DNA of 64,000 nt from a virus. The stretch is taken from IMG/VR virus record IMGVR_UViG_3300032087_003621, positions 1-64,000 of that record; one strand, 5' to 3'. How positions within the stretch are numbered: position 1 is the first letter of the stretch; each line of letters begins with the position of its first letter. Of this stretch, positions 54,515 to 64,000 are shown one piece after another. Below the pieces are notes generated by a model. That model worked only from the letters and a program-made list of their open reading frames with translations, was not told the DNA's origin and did not search any database. Position numbers and translations under genes: made by a program.

Positions 54515-55101
54515 TATATCTTGTTGACCCAGTATACAATCCAAACTTTCAATCGGACATCACTTCCGCAACTCCTCTTGCGCCTGGAATTACCGTTGCT
54601 AAATTTCTAGGTTCTAAGGGTTCTCGTTTACAGTTTGAACAATTGAGTGGAGATAAAAAACTTATTGCACGTCAACTTTATCTTCAAGCTGAATCGATGC
54701 GAACTGTCATCACCAACAAAACTTTCGAAAAGAACCGATTAATTGTGTCAGAAGGTTTATATAAACCATCGCCTGGTGAAACCCCCACCAAAGATTCTAT
54801 CAATGACTATAAGCAGACTGGACGAGCGATTGTTTATCAGTTGTTAGGTGAGGATGGTAAGATTGATTTCGAAAACACTTTTGAGTTAGCCGTTTACTGG
54901 AAAGACTTCTTGAAGTATCAAGAGTTGATTCTCGATTATGATACATACGACCCTTCTGGTGAACTTAGTTGTCAGATAGTACTCGTAATGCCAGTTGCAA
55001 ATGAGAATTTTGACCTTAATTTCAGTAAAAGTCTTAAAACAACTTTTAATGGTAGTACTTTATCACTAAATGAAGTAGTCGAAGTGTTCGTTCCCATATA
55101 A
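54511..55101 (+). CDS. Baseplate-region protein of unknown function
   Basis: 196 residues. YLVDPVYNPNFQSDITSATP, QLYLQAESMRTVITNKTFEK, DFENTFELAVYWKDFLKYQE. Beta-rich; ATGA coupled to the needle gene and ends 4 bases beyond the start of the next late promoter. I recall similar proteins beside gp5-like genes in marine myophages (possible needle tip or hub plug) but cannot assign it. Confidence 0.55.
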   Translation: MIYLVDPVYNPNFQSDITSATPLAPGITVAKFLGSKGSRLQFEQLSGDKKLIARQLYLQAESMRTVITNKTFEKNRLIVSEGLYKPSPGETPTKDSINDYKQTGRAIVYQLLGEDGKIDFENTFELAVYWKDFLKYQELILDYDTYDPSGELSCQIVLVMPVANENFDLNFSKSLKTTFNGSTLSLNEVVEVFVPI

Positions 55102-55104
55102 ATA
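55097..55104 (+). promoter_or_regulatory. T4-type late promoter TATAAATA
   Basis: Exact octamer 24 bases upstream of gp25, overlapping the final codons of the previous gene. Confidence 0.78.
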
Positions 55105-55128
55105 AAAATAATGTTTTGAGTACTAAAA

Positions 55129-55572
55129 ATGGCAACCAGAGTTTTTTCACAAGAAGATGCTGATATCTCTAAAATCAGCGTAACCAGTACAAGAACAAGA
55201 CCGTATTTGGACCTCGACCTAAGTTTTTTGGCGAGCAATACTGGAAGTGTTTTTAAAAAAACTGAAGGTGCGGCTGTCAAACAAGCCGTTAAAACTCTAC
55301 TTAACAGTAATAAGTTCGATAAACCTTTCGACCCTAATTTTGGTATTGACCTTCAGAGGTTTTTCTTTGAATTGGCAGATGACCAAACTGGTGGTAGAAT
55401 TGTAGAAAGAATTAAAAGTATTATAGAAACATATGAACCCAGAGCGTCAGTAAGGTCTGTAAAAGTTGGTGTGCAAGAAGATATCAATGCAATCAACATA
55501 CTTTTAACTTTTTCGATTAGAAATACGGACCAAACTATAACATTAGAAACCACAATTTCGAGGTTAAGATAA
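55129..55572 (+). CDS. 25: Baseplate wedge gp25
   Basis: 147 residues. ISVTSTRTRPYLDLDLSFLA, AVKQAVKTLLNSNKFDKPFD, PNFGIDLQRFFFELADDQTG and RSVKVGVQEDINAINILLTF are the GPW_gp25 family (lysozyme-like fold without activity). gp25 triggers sheath polymerisation in the baseplate. The next gene gp6 starts at the base after its stop. Confidence 0.93.
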   Translation: MATRVFSQEDADISKISVTSTRTRPYLDLDLSFLASNTGSVFKKTEGAAVKQAVKTLLNSNKFDKPFDPNFGIDLQRFFFELADDQTGGRIVERIKSIIETYEPRASVRSVKVGVQEDINAINILLTFSIRNTDQTITLETTISRLR

Positions 55573-57441
55573 ATGGCAACCACAGTTAAGTCAACAGCTT
55601 TAGATTTTGATGCGATAAAAAACAATCTAAAGACTTTCTTTGAAGCTCAGAGTGAGTTTACTGATTATGATTTTGAGGCCTCTGGTTTATCAAATTTACT
55701 TGATGTACTTGCATATAACACTCACTATAACGCTTTGGTTGCGAACTACGCTCTTAACGAATCTTTTTTGGGAACCGCTCAGCTTCGAAGTTCTATCGTA
55801 TCATTATCTGAAGCTATTGGATATATTCCAGGCTCTAGGGTAACATCGAAAGCTAAGGTACAGCTTACCGCTTCTATTGGTACAGGTAACGAACCACCCT
55901 CTATTACGATACCAAAGGGTTTTAAATTCAATTCGACAATCAATGATGTGTCTTATTCCTTTATTACTACTGATGCTGTAACCGCTACTAATAATCAGGG
56001 AAACTATTCCTTTGAATTACCTTCAGGTGATAATCCAGATAGAATTCAAATTTCTGAAGGAACTTTAAAAACTAAAACCTTCATTGTAGGTTCAACGGAC
56101 ACTGATGAATTGTATGTAATACCAGACAAAAATCTTGACAGGTCTACCGTGACAGTTCGGGTTTTTGATACACCATCTTCTACCGATTTTCAGATTTACA
56201 CTGCGTTACCGGAAGCGACTACCATTAACGAAAATTCGTTAATATATGTTCTTAAAGAATCACCTAATGGATTCTTTGAACTTAGTTTCGGAAACGGAAA
56301 CACTCTGGGCCCAACTCCGGAAGCTGGTAACAAAATAACGGTTGAGTATATTAGTTGCAGTGGAAGCATCGCTAACGGTGGTAAAGTTTTCACTGCTGCA
56401 GAACAGTTGTCAGTGACTTTGACCAATAATGATATTGAAAACGTTGATATTATTGCTTCGACGTTTTCCAACTCTGCCGGAGGCGCTGAAAAGGAAACTA
56501 ATAATTCGATTAAGAGAAACGCTCCTTTTCAATATACCACCCAAAATAGAATGGTTGTTGCGAACGATTATTCGACACTTGTATTTGCAAGGTTCAGAGA
56601 ATACATTGAAGAAATTAATGCTTGGGGTGGTGAGGATAACGACCCACCGGAATATGGTGCGGTTTATCTCAGTATAAGATGGAATGATGGTTTAACCGAT
56701 GACCAAAAAGATGATTTAAAAATTGAAATCGAAACTTATGTTAATCAATTGGCCATCGTATCTTGGAAACTTAGATTCTTAGACCCAATCACAACTTTTG
56801 TCGAAACTTTAGTTTATTATCAGTATAACCCACGATTCACAACTTTAGGTCTGAATACAATTAAGACTCTTGTTGGGAATGCTGTGAGTAATTATTTTAC
56901 GAATAGTATTGGTCAATTTGGACAATCGTTTCGTAGGTCTAATCTACTTACAGAGATAGATGCAGTAGACCCTTCGATTCTTTCCAGTAGAGCTGATATA
57001 AAAATGCAACAGAGATTAGTACCAACGGGTCTTAACGGTGCTGGTCAGAGTATAAGTTTACTTGGAATAAGTTCTAACTATAATTTTTATTTCCCTCAAG
57101 ACATTGCTCGACCAAATAGTGTCGATTATCGTCTGACTTCTACATTGTTTAGACTTAACGGTAAAACGTGTTTCTTAAGGAACAAACTAAATAGTCGAAA
57201 CATACAGGTCATCGAACAGGGTTCCGGTAACGCCATTGTTGATAACATAGGAGAATACTTTCTAGATGGTAGAGTTAGAATAATAGGGTTTGCACCAGAA
57301 TCTATTTTAGGTGGAAACAATTTTATAAAAATTTCAGTAACGCCAGGTAATCAGAGTGCAATTTCTCCAGCTAGAAACAACATCTTATTGTTCGATGATG
57401 ATGTTTCTTTTGAAACTCCAGTAGAAGTGTCAAGTATTTAA
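55573..57441 (+). CDS. 6: Baseplate wedge gp6
   Basis: 622 residues, close to T4 gp6. DFDAIKNNLKTFFEAQSEFT, DYDFEASGLSNLLDVLAYNT, HYNALVANYALNESFLGTAQ and EAIGYIPGSRVTSKAKVQL are the strongest family signature. gp6 dimers form the continuous inner ring of the baseplate; it is the J-like wedge. ATG immediately after gp25. Confidence 0.95.
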   Translation: MATTVKSTALDFDAIKNNLKTFFEAQSEFTDYDFEASGLSNLLDVLAYNTHYNALVANYALNESFLGTAQLRSSIVSLSEAIGYIPGSRVTSKAKVQLTASIGTGNEPPSITIPKGFKFNSTINDVSYSFITTDAVTATNNQGNYSFELPSGDNPDRIQISEGTLKTKTFIVGSTDTDELYVIPDKNLDRSTVTVRVFDTPSSTDFQIYTALPEATTINENSLIYVLKESPNGFFELSFGNGNTLGPTPEAGNKITVEYISCSGSIANGGKVFTAAEQLSVTLTNNDIENVDIIASTFSNSAGGAEKETNNSIKRNAPFQYTTQNRMVVANDYSTLVFARFREYIEEINAWGGEDNDPPEYGAVYLSIRWNDGLTDDQKDDLKIEIETYVNQLAIVSWKLRFLDPITTFVETLVYYQYNPRFTTLGLNTIKTLVGNAVSNYFTNSIGQFGQSFRRSNLLTEIDAVDPSILSSRADIKMQQRLVPTGLNGAGQSISLLGISSNYNFYFPQDIARPNSVDYRLTSTLFRLNGKTCFLRNKLNSRNIQVIEQGSGNAIVDNIGEYFLDGRVRIIGFAPESILGGNNFIKISVTPGNQSAISPARNNILLFDDDVSFETPVEVSSI

Positions 57442-57442
57442 C

Positions 57443-58546
57443 ATGCATAGTGGAAACAAAGAAAGAAATAGACGAGAACTTGTTCTATATGACAGGAAAA
57501 TTGAAGAAGTACTTCCTGATCATTTTAGACAAGACTATCCTCAGTTTATTACCTTTCTAGAAAAATATTACGAGTGGGCCTCGAGCGAAGAGTCTCCAGC
57601 TGAGTTAGTCGAACATCTTTTCGAAACTAAAGATGTTGTGGAGACGGACGAAGACCTTTTATCTTTTCTAGAAGATGAATTACTTTTAGGTGAAAGTTAT
57701 TTTCAGGGGTTTGCTGATAAGAGGGGTGCTGCACAGATAGCTGGGAATTTGTATAAAACAAAAGGTTCCGAACTATCTATTCAACAGTTCTTTCGTTCAT
57801 TTTTTGGAGAGGACCCAGACGTTGAATATACTAGTGAAAAGATTTTCAAATTAAACAATTCAGAAATTGGCGCACTCAGTAACAGATTTTTAACGGACGA
57901 TAAACTATATCAGACCTTTGCGATATTAATTAAAATAGGTATTCCTATTTCAGTATGGCGAGAAGTTTATAAGCTGTTCGTTCATCCGGCTGGATTTTAT
58001 CTTGCTGGACAAATTCAAGCAGTTGGTGAAGCTGGGTTTGGTGGTTTACCGTTTGATGGTTATGATGTTATGGATAGTGCTGGTCCGAAGAGGTCGCCTC
58101 TCGTACTCATTGTCGATTCTGCTACAGTATCACCTTTGGTTGCAAATCAGGGAGAACTCAGTCACTATGCTATTTACGATTCTGAATACACAGGTGGTCT
58201 TGGTAAGGTTAAAGTTTCATTGGATAGATATCATATAGAACAATTTGAAGATTATACACTCAACCCTCTGGCAACATTCTCACCGACCACACTAAAACTA
58301 TTGGGCGGATTTGTAGTTCCAGGCGAAAGAGATGCTTTCTCTGGTGTTGATGGTAATAACGCTCTTGTCGGAACGATTGGTGTTGATTATGACTCTTCAT
58401 ATGTCACACCGAAACTTTCGTCTTTTGATATGGATAGTAGTGCGGATGCTGACCAAATCCTTGGTAGTACAATTGACTTCTCAATGGATTCAGACCCATC
58501 ACTTACAACGTTTATGGGTACTTTCTCAACATTCGATAGAAAATAA
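57443..58546 (+). CDS. Baseplate wedge-associated structural protein (gp7 position)
   Basis: 367 residues. LVLYDRKIEEVLPDHFRQDY, PQFITFLEKYYEWASSEESP, YKTKGSELSIQQFFRSFFGE and LFVHPAGFYLAGQIQAVGEA are features of a family I recall after gp6 in marine T4-like phages. It occupies the place of gp7, but is far shorter than the 1000-residue T4 gp7. Ends 3 bases before a late promoter. Confidence 0.65.
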   Translation: MHSGNKERNRRELVLYDRKIEEVLPDHFRQDYPQFITFLEKYYEWASSEESPAELVEHLFETKDVVETDEDLLSFLEDELLLGESYFQGFADKRGAAQIAGNLYKTKGSELSIQQFFRSFFGEDPDVEYTSEKIFKLNNSEIGALSNRFLTDDKLYQTFAILIKIGIPISVWREVYKLFVHPAGFYLAGQIQAVGEAGFGGLPFDGYDVMDSAGPKRSPLVLIVDSATVSPLVANQGELSHYAIYDSEYTGGLGKVKVSLDRYHIEQFEDYTLNPLATFSPTTLKLLGGFVVPGERDAFSGVDGNNALVGTIGVDYDSSYVTPKLSSFDMDSSADADQILGSTIDFSMDSDPSLTTFMGTFSTFDRK

Positions 58547-58548
58547 CA

Positions 58549-58556
58549 TATAAATA
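58549..58556 (+). promoter_or_regulatory. T4-type late promoter TATAAATA
   Basis: Exact octamer 26 bases upstream of the fibre-like gene. Confidence 0.78.
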
Positions 58557-58582
58557 AAAACTAAGGCAAATTGGATTAAAAA

Positions 58583-59617
58583 ATGACAAGGCAAATTATT
58601 TTTACTGGCACAACAGCGAACGATGGAACAGGAGACACTCTCCGTGACGGCGCTGCTAAAATAAATGCCAATTTCCGAGAAATTTATGAGACTTTTGGGC
58701 CTGATGGATTAATCATTGGAACACAGGTAGATTTTGATAGTGCGACTATCAATTTTATTGATACTACGTTAACGTTTAAAACGAATGTTGGTGCTGTTGG
58801 GCCCACAGCAGACCGAACAATTAGATTTCCTGATTATTCTGCTTTGGTTGTTCTTGATTCAGCAACACAAACATTAACAAATAAAACTTTAGATTCTTGT
58901 TCTTATGGTGCATTATTAATTAATGACCTTAGTGCCGACCATCAATATAAAGTTTTACCATCTGAACTTGCAGCTAACACGACAATTACTCTGCCTGTGT
59001 TAACGAATAATGATACGTTTGTCTTCGCTGATGCGTCACAATCCTTGAAAAACAAATCGTTAGATTCGGATACTATAAGCAACGCCATTATTACTGATAC
59101 TGTTTGGGTAGATACAAATGGTAATGGTATATTAGAATTTTCGAAAGTAACTGGTTCACCAGTTAACTATTTGCAGTTAAGAAATTCTTTAACAAACAGT
59201 CCGGTAGATATTACGGCGGATGGTACAGATACCGATGTTAGTATACGTCTTTTACCAAAGGGTGCGGGTGCTGTAGAACTCAGTGGAAAAGTTATGTTTG
59301 GTGATGGACAGTTCAACACCCTAACGGCTGATGGTGGGGCTTTGCCTAGTAGCCAACCTGCTATATTTTTAAACACTACAACTGGAACTCCTCCTCATGC
59401 TTGGACATTGAGTGACGGAGATGAGAAGGGTGAAGTAATATACATAACAAATATATCTGGTGCCAACAATGTAGAAATCACTCCAACCAATTTCGGTCAG
59501 GGTACTAAGTTTACGTTGACTGGAGGAACAGGTTCGAGTCCGACAGTTGCTCACCTGATTTGGGACGGTAGCAATTGGTATGTAATCAACAAAAGTGATG
59601 TAACCATAACAGTATAA
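58583..59617 (+). CDS. Tail fibre or structural protein
   Basis: 344 residues. The N-terminal FTGTTANDGTGDTLRDGAAK and INANFREIYETFG pattern recurs at the start of many phage fibre and structural proteins. It continues as repeats with short beta segments (ASQSLKNKSLDSDTISNAII; TQTLTNKTLDSCSYGALLI), then KGAGAVELSGKVMFGDGQ and a C-terminal ISGANNVEITPTNFGQGTKF domain. Beta-rich and Cys-poor; probably forms a virion fibre or adsorption component, with host range in its C-terminus (inference). Confidence 0.72.
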   Translation: MTRQIIFTGTTANDGTGDTLRDGAAKINANFREIYETFGPDGLIIGTQVDFDSATINFIDTTLTFKTNVGAVGPTADRTIRFPDYSALVVLDSATQTLTNKTLDSCSYGALLINDLSADHQYKVLPSELAANTTITLPVLTNNDTFVFADASQSLKNKSLDSDTISNAIITDTVWVDTNGNGILEFSKVTGSPVNYLQLRNSLTNSPVDITADGTDTDVSIRLLPKGAGAVELSGKVMFGDGQFNTLTADGGALPSSQPAIFLNTTTGTPPHAWTLSDGDEKGEVIYITNISGANNVEITPTNFGQGTKFTLTGGTGSSPTVAHLIWDGSNWYVINKSDVTITV

Positions 59618-59634
59618 AATAAGGTTAAAAAGAA

Positions 59635-61077
59635 ATGACAGCAACAATAACTGATCAATTCAAACGAGAACTAACGGAAGAACTCCGACGAGATTATGAT
59701 TCTGGCGATAACTACTATATTGTTATTGGTAGGTCAGAACAATGGAATGCTACCGACACGGTTCCAGATGCTTCTCAAATTGATTATCTGCAATCACCCT
59801 CTTGGTCCAAATTAACCAGAAATGCTTTTCAAGCTTCGAAACTGGTTACCAAATTAAGTTATGTTATTCCCAGATACAACTGGACTTCAGGAACAATATA
59901 TCAGGGTTACAACGATAATCACACTGACCATGATGATGATTCAAGAAGATACTATGTTTTGAATGACCAGAATCAGGTTTATATGTGTCTAAGAGCTGGT
60001 GTTGCTGGTGGTGTTTTCGTTGACCCCAATACAGGGAAAGCATTGCCTAATGCTTCAATTTCAACTGTTCAACCTACTGGTGGATTAAACGGTGTTCCTT
60101 TTCAAACTGCTGATGGATATTTTTGGAAGTTCATGTATACCATTAGTGTTGCGGATACTGACAACTATGTCACATCAAAATTTATTCCCGTAAAGTTTAT
60201 TGACTCAGCTGGTCCAGATGATGCTGCAACGGATATTCAGCAAAAGGCAGTACAAGACCAGGCCAATCCAAAGGCAATCGTAGGTTTTCAGGTTTTGGAT
60301 GCTGGGGATGGTAGTTACACTTCACCACCCACAGTTCAGATTATAGGTAATGGTTCTGGTGCTGCGGGACGAGCACAAATAGATAACAACGGTTATTTAA
60401 TTAGTGTACAAATTGATAGTAATGGTGCTGGTACGGGTTGGCAATTTGGTACAGACTACGACTATGCGAACGTTTTGATTAACGGTGAAAAAAATGTTGT
60501 TCGTCCAATTTTTTCTCCTAAAAACGGGATTGGTGCTGACCCAACCGTTGATTTACGTGCTACTCAATTAATGTTCAATGTTCAGTTGGATGGTAATGAA
60601 AATGATACAATTATACCATTAAGGCCTGGATATACCACTTATTTTAGACAAATCTCTCTATTAAAAGACCCTACAACTACACTTAACGATAGTGATTATT
60701 TCACCGACCTATCGGGTAACAATCTTAGAGGGTTTACTTTAAGCAGCCCAAGTGGTGGTTCTTTTGGACCAAACGATTTTATCACTGGAGGAACAAGTGG
60801 TGCCTCTGCGGTTGTTGACCACTACTATGATAGTAGCGATGGTATTACTACCACAGGATATCTTTATTATCACCAAAACGATTCTACTGGATATGGTGCA
60901 TTTGTATTAAACGATACCATTACAAGAACTCAGGGTGGTCCTAATGGCGACATAGCCACCTTTATTACACCAGACATAGATAATTACTCCGGTGAGCTTT
61001 TGTATGTTGATAATCGTGGAGAAATCCCAAGAGACGATGAATCACGTCAAGATTTAAAGATAGTAATAACATTCTAA
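59635..61077 (+). CDS. 8: Baseplate wedge gp8-like
   Basis: 480 residues. DQFKRELTEELRRDYDSGDN, YYIVIGRSEQWNATDTVPDA, LVTKLSYVIPRYNWTSGTIY and ADGYFWKFMYTISVADTDNY match T4-like gp8 N-terminal domains. gp8 is part of the wedge that binds the long-tail-fibre region. The C-terminal half is Gly/Asp-rich. Followed 12 bases later by the truncated gene. Confidence 0.85.
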   Translation: MTATITDQFKRELTEELRRDYDSGDNYYIVIGRSEQWNATDTVPDASQIDYLQSPSWSKLTRNAFQASKLVTKLSYVIPRYNWTSGTIYQGYNDNHTDHDDDSRRYYVLNDQNQVYMCLRAGVAGGVFVDPNTGKALPNASISTVQPTGGLNGVPFQTADGYFWKFMYTISVADTDNYVTSKFIPVKFIDSAGPDDAATDIQQKAVQDQANPKAIVGFQVLDAGDGSYTSPPTVQIIGNGSGAAGRAQIDNNGYLISVQIDSNGAGTGWQFGTDYDYANVLINGEKNVVRPIFSPKNGIGADPTVDLRATQLMFNVQLDGNENDTIIPLRPGYTTYFRQISLLKDPTTTLNDSDYFTDLSGNNLRGFTLSSPSGGSFGPNDFITGGTSGASAVVDHYYDSSDGITTTGYLYYHQNDSTGYGAFVLNDTITRTQGGPNGDIATFITPDIDNYSGELLYVDNRGEIPRDDESRQDLKIVITF

Positions 61078-61089
61078 GGATTATTAAAA

Positions 61090-64000
61090 ATGCCAACTAC
61101 TTATAATAGTAACATTGAGTATACCACGTATAAAGACGATTACGATGCTAAACGTGGTTATCATAAGGTATTGTTTAATTCTGGTAGAGCACTACAAGCT
61201 AGGGAATTAAATGAATTACAAACGATAATCCAGAAAGAAATCTCTAGACTGGGTGGGCATCTTTTCAAATCCGGTGCAGCAGTTAAGCCTGGCGGTATCA
61301 CCGTTAACAATAATTACGAATATGTTCGATTGGTTTCGTCTGCAAATACGACCAGTTCAAACCTAGTTGGCAAAACAATAACAGGTTTTACTTCACAAAT
61401 CACTGCTCAGGTTGTTCAGTTCGTTCCTGGCACAGATGATGTTGGGGACACGACTAACGTACCTACTATTTTCGTAAGATACAAAGACACCAATCCTACA
61501 ACTGACACATCAATTACCGCAACAGATAATTCAGGTAAAGGGGCTGTCAGATTTACTCCTGGCGAACCACTTGTTGTTACAGGTGGCGATGATGTTATTG
61601 TTGAGGCGTCTAATACTAATCCACTTATTTGGCCGGTAGGTTCAGGTAGTAAGGTTGGTGTTGGTGCTGGTCATTACTTTGTTTTGGGACACTTTGTAGA
61701 GGTTCCCAAACAAGCCGTAATTTTATCTAAGTACTTTACCGGATATACAGGTGAAATCGGTTTCGTTGTTTATCAAGATATTCTTACTTCGTCTGACAGT
61801 AATCTTCTATTCGATAATCAGGGTTCCACACCTAATCTAACATCACCTGGCGCTGACCGATATCGCATACGATTAAAGTTGGTGAAGAGAGAGGACACTT
61901 TACCTTCTGAAAATTACATATTCTTAGCACGTATTGCTAACGGTAAAGTTGCACAGGCCACTACTGGTTTAAACGAATATAATAAAATTAATGATGTTCT
62001 TGCACAAAGAACTTATGAAGAATCGGGTAATTACATTGCAGAACCTTACAAGATTCGTTTCGTCGAAATTGATTCTGCGGCAGCTGAAGATAGATTGTAT
62101 CTGGAAGTTTCTAAGGGTGTTGCGTATATTAATGGTTACAGAGCAGAAAACCCTGCACTGAAAAAATTAGTAATCCCCAAACCAACTGCTGCCGAATTAG
62201 TAGCGGGTGAAAATGTACCTGTAATTTATGACCGATATCTAAACGGTAATTCTACGGATAAGACAACTCATAGGGGTACACTGACTCTTAATTCTACGGT
62301 AAATCTCTACGATGGTACTGGCGGTACAGGTAACATCGTAGGTAAAGTGAAAGTGCGTTCAATCGAAAGGACCACGGGTTCTATCGGAAGTGTTAACTCG
62401 GTTACTAGAATTTATATTTCTAGTTCAGGTGATATTTCAGAGAGTATTAGAAACGCTAGAAGTATTGGCACTGGTCCAACTAATTATTTTCAATTAGTTC
62501 TGGAAGGTAATCCAGCACGTGCCCTAATCAAAGGTAATCAGAGAAATAAAGACCTTCTCTTTTCTTTGCCTAGGTCAAGACCATCTAACGTTGACCCACT
62601 TGATTACGATTATATTTTCCAACAAACATTTACAGCTGATGCTAGTGGAACAACCGTTGTAACTACTACAGACAACGATTACACTGATACATCTAGTTGG
62701 ATTATTACAAGTGAGGATTCGGGTTCAGTATCTTTTAACGCTGCACTAAACGTTAATGCTGACCAAGTAACAATCACTGGTTTAGACCTTGCTGGTACGT
62801 CATATACTATTACTGGTTATAAATCTATCACCAACGCCACTCCCAAAGAGAAAAAACCAGTTGAAACAACATCGACTGGTACAGTAGTTTCTGGTACACC
62901 TTATAATTTGGGACAGTATGATATTAAAACAGTTTCAGAGATTAAAGATAGTGCTAACGGTAATAGTATCTTTTCATATTTTACTTTGGATAATGGTCAG
63001 AGAGACAATCATTATGTTAAAGGAAGACTCTTACAGACCTTCCCTTACTCTGGTCCAATTTACGTAAAATATGAATATTGGAAGAGGGGTAGTACTGGTA
63101 ATTATTACTCAAAGAATTCTTATGTAGATAATACAACCATAGCTCCATTTATCAACATCACTTATAATGATATTCCATCATATAAGCCTAACTATGATGC
63201 GACTACTCGTTTATATAACGTTTTAGATTTTAGACCAGATTTTGATAGTGCTTCTGGTGTCTTAGAAAATGGAACAGAAAATTTCTACCTACCCAAGCGT
63301 TCAACACAAATCACGGGTGATATCAGTTACTACTTGCCTAGAGCAGATAAGTTGGTGATGTCACAAGAAGGTAAGTTGATGTACATTCGTGGTGTTCCCG
63401 ATAAAAATCCACAGTACAAGAAAACGCCTGATAAGTCATTAGAATTGTATAAGATTCTAATGAATGCAAACACTTTAACACCCGAAGATTTGTCGATTAC
63501 CAAAGTTGAATCGAAAAGATACACGATGAAAGACATTGGTAAGTTGGAAAAGAAACTTGATAGACTTGAAGAAGTAACGACTTTAAGTTTGTTAGAACTT
63601 GACACCAAAAATTTAAATCTTTTGGATGCTAATGGAAATGTTAGAACTAAGTCTGGTTTCTTTGTAGAGAATTTTAAAGACCAAACTCTTTCAGCTACTA
63701 AATCACAAGAGTATCGTGCTGCTTTAGATTTTCAGAGTAATACCGTTCGACCTACTTTTTCTTCTGACAATATTCGTTTGATTTGGGATAGTGTTAATTC
63801 TAGTGGCATTGTTAAAAAAGGTGACATGTTATATTTGGATTATACTGAAGTTGATTGGAAGTCTGTTGAAATTGCTTCACGTAACGAACCCGTTAACCCA
63901 TTCATTATTCAAATATTCAATGGACAAATGACTCTTTCTCCGAGTTCGGACGAGTGGAAAGATACAAAGTACAAAGCTCCAAAAATCATTCCTAATGGTA
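61090..64000 (+). CDS. DUF4815-like virion structural protein, 3' end outside window
   Basis: At least 970 residues with no stop before the window end. The N-terminus DDYDAKRGYHKVLFNSGRAL, then QARELNELQTIIQKEI and GGHLFKSGAAVKPGG, is the DUF4815 signature of large baseplate/tail proteins in marine myophages. Later beta-rich stretches (YLEVSKGVAYINGYRAENPA; YNVLDFRPDFDSAS) and a helical part near residue 810 (GKLEKKLDRLEEVTTLSLLE) fit. It takes the place of T4 gp10-type wedge/fibre connectors. The start has a weak ribosome-binding site. Confidence 0.8.
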   Translation, partial: MPTTYNSNIEYTTYKDDYDAKRGYHKVLFNSGRALQARELNELQTIIQKEISRLGGHLFKSGAAVKPGGITVNNNYEYVRLVSSANTTSSNLVGKTITGFTSQITAQVVQFVPGTDDVGDTTNVPTIFVRYKDTNPTTDTSITATDNSGKGAVRFTPGEPLVVTGGDDVIVEASNTNPLIWPVGSGSKVGVGAGHYFVLGHFVEVPKQAVILSKYFTGYTGEIGFVVYQDILTSSDSNLLFDNQGSTPNLTSPGADRYRIRLKLVKREDTLPSENYIFLARIANGKVAQATTGLNEYNKINDVLAQRTYEESGNYIAEPYKIRFVEIDSAAAEDRLYLEVSKGVAYINGYRAENPALKKLVIPKPTAAELVAGENVPVIYDRYLNGNSTDKTTHRGTLTLNSTVNLYDGTGGTGNIVGKVKVRSIERTTGSIGSVNSVTRIYISSSGDISESIRNARSIGTGPTNYFQLVLEGNPARALIKGNQRNKDLLFSLPRSRPSNVDPLDYDYIFQQTFTADASGTTVVTTTDNDYTDTSSWIITSEDSGSVSFNAALNVNADQVTITGLDLAGTSYTITGYKSITNATPKEKKPVETTSTGTVVSGTPYNLGQYDIKTVSEIKDSANGNSIFSYFTLDNGQRDNHYVKGRLLQTFPYSGPIYVKYEYWKRGSTGNYYSKNSYVDNTTIAPFINITYNDIPSYKPNYDATTRLYNVLDFRPDFDSASGVLENGTENFYLPKRSTQITGDISYYLPRADKLVMSQEGKLMYIRGVPDKNPQYKKTPDKSLELYKILMNANTLTPEDLSITKVESKRYTMKDIGKLEKKLDRLEEVTTLSLLELDTKNLNLLDANGNVRTKSGFFVENFKDQTLSATKSQEYRAALDFQSNTVRPTFSSDNIRLIWDSVNSSGIVKKGDMLYLDYTEVDWKSVEIASRNEPVNPFIIQIFNGQMTLSPSSDEWKDTKYKAPKIIPNG

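Noticed and set aside
1-64000. Integrase, attachment site or lysogeny module
   Set aside because: No recombinase, repressor or inverted insertion-sequence ends were seen; the genome looks strictly lytic in this window.

Overview
The window is a contiguous, gene-dense, AT-rich piece of a T4-like marine myovirus genome. Both ends are cut inside genes. The evidence is a T4-type set of virion and replication genes (gp32, gp33, gp4, gp48, gp53, gp27-like, gp5-like, gp25, gp6, gp8), T4-type late promoters (TATAAATA) in front of late genes, and several small protein families seen in marine T4-like phages. Signal peptides, lipoproteins and spanin-like genes point to a Gram-negative host. An IscU copy very close to the enterobacterial form suggests contact with a (gamma)proteobacterial host. 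The host itself cannot be named from this sequence.

Layout. (1) 1-7.7 kb: late genes for putative internal head and structural proteins. They include a cut nucleotidyltransferase, proteins with N-termini like the T4 capsid-targeting peptide, and a 539-residue modular protein whose modules are separated by repeated prohead-protease-like sites. (2) 7.7-12.3 kb: consecutive genes for Sec-exported proteins, two of them pilin-like and chaperone-like. (3) 12.3-16.5 kb: a lipase, IscU, a QueF-like protein lacking its catalytic Cys, and a lysis cassette with a nested Rz/Rz1-like pair plus a second lipoprotein. (4) 16.5-23 kb: class II ribonucleotide reductase, a zinc ribbon, a GIY-YIG-like protein, a P-loop kinase, PhoH, a T4-type lysozyme, a transglutaminase-like protease and many small proteins. 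(5) 23-34.6 kb: a glycan-modification island with five paralogous glycosyltransferase-like genes, other glycosyltransferases, a HAD/nucleotidyltransferase fusion, an epimerase, a sulfotransferase and three methyltransferases, one resembling plant glucuronoxylan 4-O-methyltransferase (DUF579). (6) 34.6-41.4 kb: a PD-(D/E)XK exonuclease, early promoters with duplicated palindromes, structured leader RNAs, tRNAs for Thr, Asn and Tyr, ThyX, many small early genes and gp33. (7) 41.5-47.1 kb: gp32, then a minus-strand block holding the tape measure, tail-assembly chaperone, tail-tube-fold and gp4 genes. (8) 47.1-64 kb: a plus-strand baseplate operon from gp48 to a DUF4815-like structural protein cut by the window end.

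How the parts fit. sigma70-type promoters sit in the middle of the window, upstream of nucleotide-metabolism, tRNA and small early genes. TATAAATA promoters (with gp33 as the late co-activator) drive gp32 and the structural blocks. In the minus-strand tail block, the gp26-like gene ends in a canonical -1 slippery heptamer (TTTTTTC) right before its stop. It is followed in the -1 frame by a 62-codon extension, and then by the tape measure gene. This is the G/GT tail-chaperone arrangement of other tailed phages inside a T4-like genome. The capsid-targeted proteins and the modular polyprotein look like a cargo set processed in the head and delivered with the DNA.

All functional calls come from reading the sequence and recalling families. 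No database search was run.
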